Shown: positions 21,137 to 32,898 of the stretch, in pieces
Numbering within the stretch: the stretch's first letter is position 1
Layout of the letters: every line of letters starts with the position of its first letter
Origin: Echinococcus granulosus
Lineage: Eukaryota; Platyhelminthes; Cestoda; Cyclophyllidea; Taeniidae
NCBI RefSeq assembly: GCF_000524195.1
Contig: NW_020170425.1
Coordinates: forward strand, 6,668-70,667
Direction of reading: 5' to 3'
Length of the DNA stretch: 64,000 nucleotides
Translations under genes and position numbers: made by a program
Notes under the pieces: generated by a model
Told to the model about the DNA's origin: nothing
The model's database searches: none
What the model saw: only the letters and a program-made list of their open reading frames with translations

Positions 21137-24100
21137 TTTGTTACACCTAATTGGGTGCTTATTTTTAGCAAAAATATTATGCATTGTCAAAACGCAAGCT
21201 TGTTTTCTCCTTCTGCATCAATTTTGGAGGTTCACCACTTTGTGCGTTATAACTCGAGTATTTTGAATCACTTCATTATCCACCTCTGCTGTATAGCTTC
21301 CATATTTATTTTGATCCAGTAATTTCTTAATGGAGCCGTCAAAACGTATGACATCTCTCTGTATGAAGTAAGTTGTGGTTATTTCCACTGTGTGAATATG
21401 TAGTCGGGAAAATTGCAAAAGATCAGTCTGAAGATTATTTTTTGCGAAATGGGTCTCTTTTATCCCTGTGCCGAGGTGCCGAGCCCAACCAAAGGCTAGA
21501 ACATCTTTGAGATGAACTTAGTAATTGAAACCAAATAGTTTTACAAAATTTGAACACAGAATTAGATGACTGGGATCCTGATTTTTGAGGACACAGAGGA
21601 AAAAGGGAAGTAAATTGCCGCATAAAATGACCAAGGGCGTAATAGTACATTACTAGCGGTATAACTCAGTTTTGGAAACAATGAATGCCACACAAATGGG
21701 TACTAACTCGATAAGTAAAAATTGGCACCGCGTAGGAGTATTGTGGACAGAAGGCCAATAGCAACAATCATCCGGCTCACTTTCGATTTTCTTTGTGGTG
21801 AATACGTCCATTTAATGATAATTCACCCGCGGTATTCTGTTTATTACGAACAGAATTTTCTAATATTAGATATTGGCCAAGGTGTTACGTTTATAAAATC
21901 GTCGTATTCGGAAAACCCTGCAAAAAAGTGAAAATGGGTTGTTTGAGATCATTACTACTATGTGTCACGATAAATGCTATTGTTGGCTTTAATCTTCCTT
22001 TTTTGCTTGTTTTATTTTTAATGGGGCAAGCAAAGGTTACTTTGCAGATAAAGGGTAATCATGGATTATGGATAATGAAGATATTAAGAAAGTGTCTCCT
22101 ACGTATCTTTCTAACCTTATTGTTCCAACATCCTGGGGGAAAGAAAATGCATTGCATAGCAAAGCCTCGTTACAGCCACACAAATTTAGGAAATGCGGGT
22201 CACGAAAGACCATAAAATCGTAGCATCAAATGGAGGGAAATCCCAAATACGGCAATAAAAGCTTGTAGACTAGCATGTCATTAAAGTGCTAGGTATCATG
22301 ACCTCGCAGTCCCGAGACCTTGCCCCCCTCGTTCACACTTGATACCTTTGCACCTTGAAGCAGTAAACAAAATCTTCCCCCACTTTGCATTCACATGCCT
22401 TTATCACTAAGACGCAGATTTCGTCAAGACCTTCAGTGGCAAAACAAAAGATGGAGTATGGCAGTACCTCCATCATAATGAGATTAAGCCACCTTATCGC
22501 TGCGTTCACATTCACAGTACAATAACCCAAATTTGCAAATAGGGATATGTAAAGTGCCTTTGGTGAGTTTCTATCAGCTTGTATGGTTTTAGTTCAAATT
22601 GCATTAAATTTGAAAATTGCCCTCCACAATATGAATGCCTGTGACATTTAAGCACTTCATTTAAACGGTGATTCAGATCGAAGCGAGAATCTGGTTATTT
22701 TGCTTTAAATACAGCTTAGAATTCGTTACCCTTGAAAACAATTTCTGCAATCGCTTGTCCAAGGCTTAACAATAAACAATTGCTCTCAATAGCAGTCCTT
22801 TCTGGTATCATGATAAGATATAAAGTCTTACGCGAACATTTAAACGCATCCTTTGAGCATCTTCAAAGACTGGATATCTCACTTACAGTAGAATTCCGGG
22901 TGTCTCCTCTCTTTGAGGCAATGAATTTTCACCTGCACATCAACCTCAGTGATTTGAATCGCTGCCTATCACATATCCCGGAGCCTTACATATGCTTTAC
23001 CACCTTTGTACATTTTTATAATCTAGGCACTTCTTGGAATTAGGCAAAATCTTCAATTATAGACATATTGATGGAGTCTGCTCTAATGGAAGCAATTTCT
23101 TAAAAACAAAATTCTCAACATAATAACTGATATTACATTAACAATGTACAGGAAGACACTTTTATTACTTCACCGAGATTTGAACTGATTAGAAGTGGCG
23201 AAAAGCTTTTTCGTTCGTTTGTGGTAGTTCAGATTAGGTCAGAATATGGGGGCTAAGAGGTGGTTATGCACATTTACCCATTGTTTAATGTTTATGAGGA
23301 TATTGCATCAATTGACCAGGATTATCAGCCCATGTTACTTTATCTAACTGCTCAGAGGCTCTATAAAAGTACCTTGTACTTGTAAAGTACTCACATCGCT
23401 TATTTACTACTTAGGCTCACACCGATGGGTGTTATGGTGACCCTGTACGCCCTGGTGTCGTGAAGGGAAGCTATTCCACCTTTTCAGGCTAAACCGCCAT
23501 TCTATTCTTGCTACAACAGATGAGTCATACATTTTGGCTTGGGCAGTAAAAAGTGTGCTGAATTAGTGTTGTCACAAATAGTCACCAATACAACAGTAGA
23601 AATTAATTTCAACATTTTAGAATGTTTCTAAGATAATGGCATGTAGGAGCATGCTCTCACGTGCGTTCACGCGTGGTGAATTAATCGTCTACTCTGCGTC
23701 TGTCATGGACCGATAAGTATTGTGTCGGCGAAGGCTAAGCTCTGGACGAGGCTGTCAGCTGTTGAAGGGCGCTGGAGCGAGCGTGCATTGAAGGAGGAAT
23801 GACTGTCATGAGAACGTGAGCACAAGTCGAGTACATAGAAGACCTATCCCCAAAGCGAAGGGCTGGGATACACACTTTTGTAATCCGTCATGATAGCAAA
23901 GTTGTGGGAATGAAAGGATAAAAGTAGGTAGCTTATGGTTGGATCGCAGTTTATCGGAAAGTTGGAGAGATTTGAGTTGGCGTATGGGGTATCCTAAGCT
24001 CTCACTGGACTCGGTGGAAATCCACCCACTGCTGGTTTTACGCCAATAGGCCTCATCGGAATCAGTATGGCATTTTCCATACAAAATGCGCACGAACTTT

Positions 24101-24455
24101 TCCCTCCCGTATGGCATGAAATGTGAAGGAATGTTAGAGTTGCCTTATATTTTTTAGCAAATGTGATGCGAATCGCTGGCTTAATTTGTAGTAATGTGCC
24201 TTCTGAGAAGTATTTACCGCCGATATGCAGTGCACAAGGATAAATTTGCCTAATAACTTTTGGCAAGACCATGTATTTTCTTTATTATAGTATAACAGAA
24301 AAGATGCAAAAATTCCAAAGCTACTGGTATGTATATTTAATGACGGCCATATTTGTAGAGCTGAGCACCCTGGAGGTGTCTACAAGCCCAGAAAAAGTTC
24401 TGGTTCAGCTGTTCTCCATGCATTCTAGAGATTCCTGGTCTCACTCACCCCCTCC

Positions 24456-24691
24456 TGATTGACTTATATCAAGCATGGTTGTGCCCCAAGTATATTAATA
24501 ATCACCCAAAGGCCGGGCTTAATCAGCTATTATAAGCATGTGTAGCTGAAACCACCAAGACCCATAGTCTCAGAGTCATTCATTCTTCACACTCTGGCCA
24601 CCAGGAGCGTACACGGTGATCGTAACCCCTCTGCCTGCCCATCACACTGGCAATAAAGGCACCTAGTCCGAAGTCTTGTCTGCTGATTATT
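24456..24691 (+). mobile_element. Possible solo LTR or small LTR-element remnant
   Basis: The segment begins TG and ends CA. It has a TATTATAAG box near 24529 and an AATAAA signal near 24652 followed by a GT/T-rich stretch, the order expected in the U3-R-U5 of an LTR. No flanking target-site duplication, second copy or internal coding region was seen, so the boundaries are guesses. It may simply be ordinary intergenic DNA. Confidence 0.2.
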
Positions 24692-25096
24692 CACCCGGAA
24701 GCTGAACGAGCTCCAGGCAGCGGCCATAGAAATCGCAGTTTATAGCAGTACTAAATGATTAATGGTCCTTTATCACAGATCACTCTTCAAATATCTGTAT
24801 CATTTCTTAATATAGTAACCCTAACTTTATAAGGTGGATTTCTGATATCTGGGTGTTTTTATATCCAACAGTGCAATTTCTGGTTCAGTCCGATACTTAT
24901 ACCACAAATCACTGTCAAAATCAGATACATCGCTACAATTTACTGGTTCGAAGGAACTAACAAAGGATTTACTATATTAGGCAAAGCTTAATTAGGGCCA
25001 AAATGGTTAGAGTTACTAAGTGGTTTACACGGTTGTTCCTTGCTTCGTAGGCGATGGCACTTTATTTCCCTATACCAGTAGCGTGAAGAGCAAAAT

Positions 25097-25114
25097 ACCC
25101 CCCCCCCTCCCCCA
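25097..25114. repeat. Poly-C tract
   Basis: An almost uninterrupted run of C, broken by one T, is followed by further C-rich bases. The complementary G-run could form a G-quadruplex. It is a simple repeat and prone to length error in sequencing. Confidence 0.6.
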
Positions 25115-26402
25115 CCTCTAGGGCTACGAGAGGGCATTCTAAGAGGCATCTTCAAGGCAATCATGTACTCCCTCTATTGTACAAATGGTCAGTGGTAAAA
25201 TGCAAGTTCCTTACGACTCGAGGCCGTACAACCGAATGCCTTCATTTTGGAAAGTAGATTTCCTTCAGTTATTTCATTGTCCAATGCTGACTTACCCTAT
25301 TAAAGGTGTCCTCCTTTCCATTGTTTTGAAGTTTAAGATTATATCCCTTCAGAATCCATAATATTGATAGAAATCAGTGACAATTTGTGTCTCTTGGTTA
25401 CTATAGTTTCACAACTTGATAACGAATGTTTAGATGTTATCTACGACAACTTTTCTTCAATGTCGATGGTTGTTCTGTCAATTTCATCCAGTTTTTGCAA
25501 AAAAATGTGAGATTTAAAAAATTGTTTCATTAGGCGCTTTTTGCGGACGTTGGCGTTCTTTTATAGAATAAGATACCACACCAAAATGCTGTAAACCCCG
25601 TCGTGCATTAGATATGCTGAACTACACTAGCCAATCAGCGAAGTTCTAGAAAAGATTGTTCAGCACCCACAAATGAATAGATCCTTACATTTTCTTCTCT
25701 CGCTCCTCATCGGCATAGATGGAAGTAAAGATTTAAACTGATTAGTCTCCAAATTACTAAGAATTGCGACAGGATTCCTAGCACTCATGTTCATTCCTAT
25801 CGGAGGTAAAATGGGCAGAAATTATGTTGTGGTCGTCCCCTCATCGTGGTATAATTAGGAGGGTCGTTTAGGCATCTTCTAAGTCCAGAAATTCTTCTGA
25901 AACTAGATGCTACTCTCAACTTTTCTAATCACCTTAGCCTTGCATTAGTTGTCGTGGCCTCACCTCCTCTCAGCTGAGTCCGCAGGGGCCCAAAATGAGG
26001 GTTAGAGCAAAAAAAGGCAGCGAACAAATCCGAAAGCCGGTGTAATTTCACTTTACTAGTTTATACAACTCCTCAAAGTTGTCAACGGAAATGACAGTTT
26101 TCATTACCAATGTTAGGAGAATCAATTTACTTCCAACAAATTAGTTTATGACACCACAGCAGAGAAACCTTATTGAAGTTGGCAACCAAAATCTTCCAAC
26201 GCAGACTGCATTGATAAACCAACAGAAATGAATGATACGCTAATCATGGGATTGCCGTAAATTGTACACTATAGGTATACAAACGTATTATTTGAGAACG
26301 CACCTTTTTCCTACTGTAATATTTGATGTGTTAATAGTGCCATTCTCACCCATCTTAAAATGAAAGATACGAGGTTTCTTTCATTTTTGAGGGTCAGGGT
26401 GA

Positions 26403-27032
26403 ACAAGCATTGCACATTATGCGCTCAAAGCACCCCAAACTCACCGACGTCGGCTTCTACAAATCGTCTTCTTCGCCCTAGTGGCCAGTGCTTTTGGGAT
26501 TGAAAGGAGCAGTCTGAGAGGCCCCTTCCTCACTGCCAAGTAAGTGCAGGCGCGCCAGCTACTTCGACACATGAGCAGTGCAACACTTCCGCAACAGCTG
26601 GAAACACTCTCCTTTCCGCAGCCCGTCTGTAAAAGCCATGTTGTCACCTGGTTAGGAATCCGTCGTCCCGTGAGGTGATTGGTGTGCTCTTTGAACCTTG
26701 ACACGACTAGTGTACGTGGTATTCACTTCAAGGTGTCTGTAAATGGACAACCCTCTCTCCATGTCAAAACGTTTGTACTGCAAAAGCATGATTTGTAGGA
26801 CACACTAAAACTCACCCTTGGTGGCAAAGAAGCACGTAAGTCCATTGTTTATAGAGCTGCAGAACGTCAAGAGCACTGTGAAAAAGGCGACTGGCCAGAT
26901 TTCCGATGCTCGCTCCAATGCACCCCTGTTTATCAGGGTGAGGGAGTGTCCGCGTCTTCACCTCTCCTAGCGTTTTCCTGTAAGCCTTGTGTCAGGCCAA
27001 ATCGCCCCTATTATCAGAGAAAACCGGATTGA
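26403..27032 (+). pseudogene. Doubtful decayed reading frame
   Basis: One + strand frame stays open over about 210 codons except for three stops, at 26541, 26676 and 26796. It begins with a hydrophobic signal-like stretch (IVFFALVASAFG) and ends in a Cys-rich part (CEKGDWPDFRCSLQC, then FSCKPCVRP). Few stops are also expected by chance in this relatively GC-rich DNA, and the - strand is open over part of it. A spliced gene is possible because a good donor, AA|GTAAGTG, overlaps the first stop. No family was recognised. Confidence 0.18.
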
Positions 27033-27962
27033 GGTGACTTGACAAGGTAATGCATTTGACTTGTTCATCACATTGCCTCTCTTTGGCGGGGTTTCAATGA
27101 CAAGTTTTACACAAAATGTTCATTTACTTTGCATCCGTTGAGTCTGTACCAGAGGGTTTCGGGAGCGATGTTCGGTTACTCATAAGCATGTTTTCCTTTG
27201 ACGAGAGAAAATGATGAAGTGTGGATGCGGGAACGATGATGGGCAACCGACTGGAATGAACTGAAAAGTGTGACAAAGTGCTTCGGTGACAAAGCTTCGG
27301 TTTGCGCATCCACTGCTATTCAGGAGTTCTAAACGGATGCTCAGTGTCCCTCAAAACTGCATTTATTGTCAGACTTACGTGGTGGGGTTGCACTTCATTA
27401 GTTTAGCCTGTCTGACATTAGAGGCATTGCTCTAAGAATCTGTTTGAATTATAAAACACTGAAGAGTATTCAACTGCTAGCGCACAACACGAAGCCCCAC
27501 TGGCTGAGTGGAATTGCGCGGCCAATCTTGACCGATTGGTAGTCTTGTTACTGCTTACTCGTGAGCCGATAAGCAGGCTTTTGTGTGTGATTTTTATTCC
27601 CTATTTTGCTTATACGTGACGACTCGCAGCAGCTCCACTCGAGCACCCGGACGGATGAAGCTTCCTGGTATACCCTCTTCAACTGTCGGTACATGAAATG
27701 TGTAGGAGAGCGTGTGTTCGGGTCGAAGTCAATGCAAACATACCAGCCATCCCAATCCAGTAATAATATCAGCGCATTTCTCACCTCCACCTTATTTGAA
27801 TTATACAGGTGGGGATCCAAAACGCAAACCAGTACTGAAGAACGCTTCTTCATGCTTAAATCTAAGAAAATCTGCTTCCATTTCATACATTAATGTCTTC
27901 GTTGTAAGTCACATCAGTCGGACGTAGTGGGCACTTTTCCCACTATCGCGGTGGTGCCCATG

Positions 27963-28006
27963 TACGCCGCCCCACCACTTTGGAGTGTGTTGCAGTGGTG
28001 GGCGTA
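27963..28006. repeat. Imperfect inverted repeat / hairpin
   Basis: TACGCC plus CACCACT (27963-27968 and 27973-27979) pair with AGTGGTGGGCGTA at 27994-28006. This gives a 13-bp stem with a four-base bulge on the left arm and a 14-base loop. It lies in an otherwise unassigned region and could be a structured RNA or part of a small mobile element; neither is shown. Confidence 0.45.
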
Positions 28007-31000
28007 TGTCATATCGCGTGCCAGTGGTGCATGCAACCGCCAACAGTCCCGTTTAATTCTCATGTGCATAGTTCATTCAAGTCATAGAAAGCAACGAAAC
28101 GTGCATCGGCATCCGGCACTGCCTCTAATCAGACTGTGGTGCACTAACAAACTCAATTTAACTGGTGCATTCCACAGTTTGCCACTGACAATTGAGATGG
28201 CTGTGAAACACCCTTGCGGTAAATCGCTATTTGGCGTAAATTTGTGATTTCTGCTAGCGGTTTTTATCAAAATCATTCTGCCAGGCAATATTTGCCTCCG
28301 TGTACCAATGACTGCTTGATTGAGTCGCGTTTCCATGCGTACAATCCAAGTGCCCCACACTCGTCTTTGTGCGATTGGATGGATGTAACGAAAATGAGCG
28401 AGGTAAATACTTGGAAGGCAGGAATAGACGAATGTTTTGGGGGAGCTTCCTTGACTTTCCGATCAAAGCACGTGTACCCCACTTTCAAGTGGTGCCTTCA
28501 TCCCTTCCAGCTGCAGCACTTGCGGAGTGATCGCTGTGCGGTTAATCAGCCCGATTTGAGGGAGTGAAGTAGAGAATCAATGGAAAGAGGAAGAGTTGTG
28601 GAAAATCAGGCATAGACTCAATGCAGTCGACACTGTAGAAATAACTGCCGATTGGCTCTACGATCTGGTATTTGCAATTCGATACCACGTTTGTGCTATT
28701 GAATGAAATCAACCAAGTGTAGTGATTTTCCTTAATTTCTGAGTACGCACCAAGCTGGTAAATAACAGCTTGTGCATTTGAACTCACAAGAACACCTTTA
28801 TTTCTCCGTCTCTCTCAATAGCACGAGACGCTCCTTTAATTGCTCCCTTCAAAGGAGTCCTCGAAGGGAAGCTACTGTTCAAGCCAACAATTTGGTCATA
28901 AACTCGTGCTTTTGTAGGCTTCGTACCTGAAAGTCAAAACTCCAAGATGCTGGAAACATTTATGAACTGAAAGACTACTTCGCAGTGATACCACATCGGC
29001 ATGATACCACACTACGAACAACTGTGAAATGATAAACTTTCACTCATTTCACTGTTTCTTGCACCCTTCCCGTACACCGAGATTGTTGGGATTTGTATTC
29101 TTATTTGGAATTGGTCATTCTTGGGAACAATTTTAAAAGGAGACTCCAGTTTCCTCATCCAACTAGTCGCAGCTTTCCATTCGGTTGCTTATCGCTCACT
29201 TATCTGCAAATGCGAACTACTCCTTTGGGTTTCAGCACGTCCCGTGTCCATCCAGCCCTTGGTAGATGTCCTGAAAGCAAACCGTTTTAAATAGCATACT
29301 GTACCGTAAATTTTAAAATTGTTGCCCCATTTCTTCCTTTGTCCGCCGATTCTCAATGTGATCGCTCTTTTCGTTAGTGCAGAATTCTATCCCTAGGTTT
29401 AGGCGTTCAACGGAAATTCAGATGGACTCATGTTGTTAGCCCATTTCAAAGCGAGCGAATTAACATAAACACAAAGCATAAATGTTCTTCACCTATTGTC
29501 TTTACCAGGCATTTGAGCAGACTCATTTAAATTCTCATTCATTCTCAATTCTCCAGCAACATGCAAATGATTTTCTATTTCCAAGTCCCCAAATGTGGTG
29601 GAAGGTATTTAAATTAGTCTACCTAACTCACTGTTTTGCACTGAATCAAACCGACCTACAGAGATGGGAAATCTGAAAAGATGTCGTACCATCTCCGAAT
29701 GTTTAGTCAAAACCAGTGAAGTAGGCAACTTCGATTCAGGCACTTTGGATATTGAAGCTGGAAGCCAAGTTTAGAGTGTGATTTGGAGTTGATGGGGTTT
29801 TGGTGTCTCGTCTTCGTTCGTCGCCAGTTTCACAGCCACTCGAACGCCGCCACTGTGGTAAAGGCACCGCTGGCGGCAAAGTGGTTTATGGAGGTGTCAC
29901 AACAATTCCATGTAAAAAGGGCGCAAAATTCCTCATGCAAATTTCACTAATATTCTACAGTAAAATTAGCTTAAAACTCCCCTTAGATGCTATCTATGGA
30001 CAAAGTAATTGAATACGAGAAGAGGCGTTAGATTTTCGTCATCGGATAAGTGGCGACTAGTATGAGCTTGGTTACATCTTTAACAGAGGCAATGGGTTTC
30101 AAATGCAGCATGTATTTTTTGAAGCTTGTTAGGCGGTTAAGTTAGGAATAGTAGCTATTTGTTCCACGTAATAAGGCATAATCGGCTAATAATTAATACT
30201 TCTAGAAGAAAGTCTTGGCCATCCTCAAAACCATTTTCGTCGATAAAAGGCCGAGGTACCTGCTTTGAAGTGTTGGGAATGTGCATGTTGTTTCCTAACG
30301 TTGCAAAAAGGAGCCAAACTTTTGCTGTTGCTTTGGTGAAACAATTTCAGATGAGCACCACACTCTCTTTAGATGACAAAATGCAGAAATGAATTATTAA
30401 TGTCTTAGTGTCCAACAGGCATTGTGGAAGCCGGTCTTAACAGATGTGCAGTGGTGCGTTTTCAGGCTCTAACGTCCCTTTTCACGTAAACAACTTTGCC
30501 CTTTCAAGCATAAAAATCACTACAGAGAGACGTTTTATTCATTTCACTTCGACGCCCAGATTTTACAGAACAATTAAAACTCAGAGTGTTTGATGGATCG
30601 CTTGCAAATCCTATACATTGCTTCTTAACTTTTCCACTTAGATCAAACACGGAACTAGTGGTTTTCTCTGACAAGTGATCTTTGCAGTCAATGTGTGCCC
30701 ACTTCTTACAGTAAGTCATACCATACTAATTGGATTTCTTCCTGCCGTCTACTTTAGTACAAAACCCATTTAAAAGCCTATTTGTACTACAGAAAAATGC
30801 CCGTCCAACCTTGGATCAGCTGCGCAACTTCCTCAGTTTACTGCATGAGATATTTCCATATCTCATAGCTCTTAATCAAATGAATGTTTAAATAATTCAC
30901 TTGACTATTATACCATTCTAAACGAGAGGGGAGGTGGTCATCGTTACTGCCTCCACGACATCATAATTAGAGGCGCAGAGTAGGAAGAAATACAGCTATC

Positions 31001-32559
31001 TCCAGAGAATAAATTGTTGCAACTTAGCTGCAAGAAATGAGTGTGTTTGGTTATCTTGTGATAACTCGAAATCGCCCAAACCTTGTATGCACTTGGCATC
31101 CGAAATAGGTAAAGGTCCAATAGGTTGGGAAATAATAAATGAGTAGAAGACTTTGCTTCCGCCCTTCCTCATTCAACTCAAAGATCCAGCTTCTGCTCTG
31201 ATTATTGCTGAGAAGCTGGCATTTTGTATCCGAAGCATAAATTCCTAAGGCATCATACATGGGATGAGATCAGACTTGGTAACTTTGACGACTTATATCT
31301 AATAGTCAACAAATTTGTCCAACTTATGAAGATTTGGCCTTTAGTGATTTGGAAAGCTTTGAAATAAAGATTGGTTCATCGCCTAATGAACGGAGACAGC
31401 TGGGAAAAGTTAGGGCAGCACCTTACCGCACCATTATCAGTCAATTTCTACCCTCTGCAACGACGTGTTTGTGTGTGTCCGTTTTTTATACTTTTGGCGC
31501 CTATGAGGACACGGTGGAATGGCCAAATTGATGCAGATAATGAAAGTTTCAGTTTTTTCGTTCGTTGGTGGCCTAAATAGAAGCATTTGAACGCTCCTTT
31601 TGCATGAACAGCTTTTGCGAAATAACTGAAGGGGAGGGGAAAGTCTTTCTACTGCTCCAATTTTTAAACTGAAGCTTACTCCCTACTGAAATACTACTGG
31701 GGAGTGTATTTTCGAGAATACTATCTACGTAGAGCGCGCCTGGTGCGTTTGCCATCGCCGAACCCACGCACATGGTGGGTCAGCTGCGACAGCGCAGGAC
31801 AACGTTCAGCGTGGATCGGAAGTGCTACTAGATCCTGCATCAAAATCTCCATTATCACGTGGTCAGAGCTATTCAGGTAATGTCTGAGTCCTGATACAAG
31901 AATCACAGTTAGCAATAAGCATTCTGCAGAAAGCTTTTGCTTTTCAACATTTTCTACACAGTTGGTTCCCTCGTAATTAAGTTCGATTTGATTTATTTAT
32001 TGTTTGCACCCACTTTGCGATAACTTAGGCTTCACCTCGCAGGAAAATTCACCAAAATTTAACGCAAAATGCTTGATGATTTGAGAATATTTTGCAACAT
32101 ACTCCAGTGATGCCCGTTCCTGTAACTTTGTCTCTATGACCTTCACATAAGAATCTGTAAGTGAGCGCACACGATTTGCGCCCTTCCACGAAGAAGGTAG
32201 GTGAGCATTTCACTGCCAGCTGGTTGAATGACTTACTTTAAGAAGCTGGACTGACTGAGCTGTTGAATATCATATGAGAAAAAAAATCACTTTTAGCAAT
32301 TGGATTTGAACAAAAAAGTGGCAGTAATTAACGCGAACCTACCTAATTGTATTAATGAAAACCAAAAAAATTCCCAGAAGCAGTATTAAACTCGGTAGTC
32401 GGTTACGCTGGTATCCGCTGGAAAAACATTTGATAACTTTCCTGGGCACTAGGGCATGGGTATTAACCGTGAGGCAGATTCATCAGTTTCTCAGCCTATG
32501 GCACGATACCAAACACCAGAACGCCATGGGATGTGCTAAAGTCTAAAACAGGCGGTCAG

Positions 32560-32895
32560 TAAAACCTTGTAGCTAATGTGCTCATGTTAGCACATGCACT
32601 AGCACCAGGCTCCAAGAGAGGTGACCTTTCAACCGTACTCACACATACGCGTGAGCGCAAGCACAGAATCACACCATAGTAGTGAACCACACACCCGTGT
32701 GCACGTCCATGGCTAGGCAATCCAGGCACCTGATTGGCTCGCGTCGACCCCCGGCTGGTGTATTGATTGGTGCACTTGAAGACGGTGCATGTTCTTGCGT
32801 GCACTCACTGCTGACCGCGTGCAAGTATACTGGTAGCTGTTGTCTGGCGTCTTTTCAATTGAAAACGCTTTAACTCCCCACCGCACCGACTGCAG
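32560..32895 (+). promoter_or_regulatory. Promoter-like region with inverted CCAAT boxes upstream of the RBM24-like gene
   Basis: A GC-rich island lies immediately before the ATG at 32899. It contains CTGATTGGCTCG near 32732 and TTGATTGGTGC near 32765, both inverted CCAAT boxes of the NF-Y type. Its position directly before a clear first coding exon makes a promoter/5' UTR role likely. No TATA box was seen at a convincing distance. Confidence 0.5.
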
Positions 32896-32898
32896 ACC

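Larger units (their letters stand above)
21137..32550. other. Long intergenic region, no gene supported
   Basis: More than 11 kb follows the GPCR stop. Short open frames occur on both strands, most densely at 26.4-28.6 kb, but none was recognised. Smaller items inside it are listed separately: a possible LTR remnant, a poly-C run, a doubtful decayed reading frame and a hairpin. Confidence 0.5.

Noticed and set aside
27548..28570. Several overlapping frames of 70-112 codons on both strands
   Set aside because: None shows a domain, consistent splice signals or a coherent codon pattern; their density follows the lower stop frequency of this GC-richer stretch.
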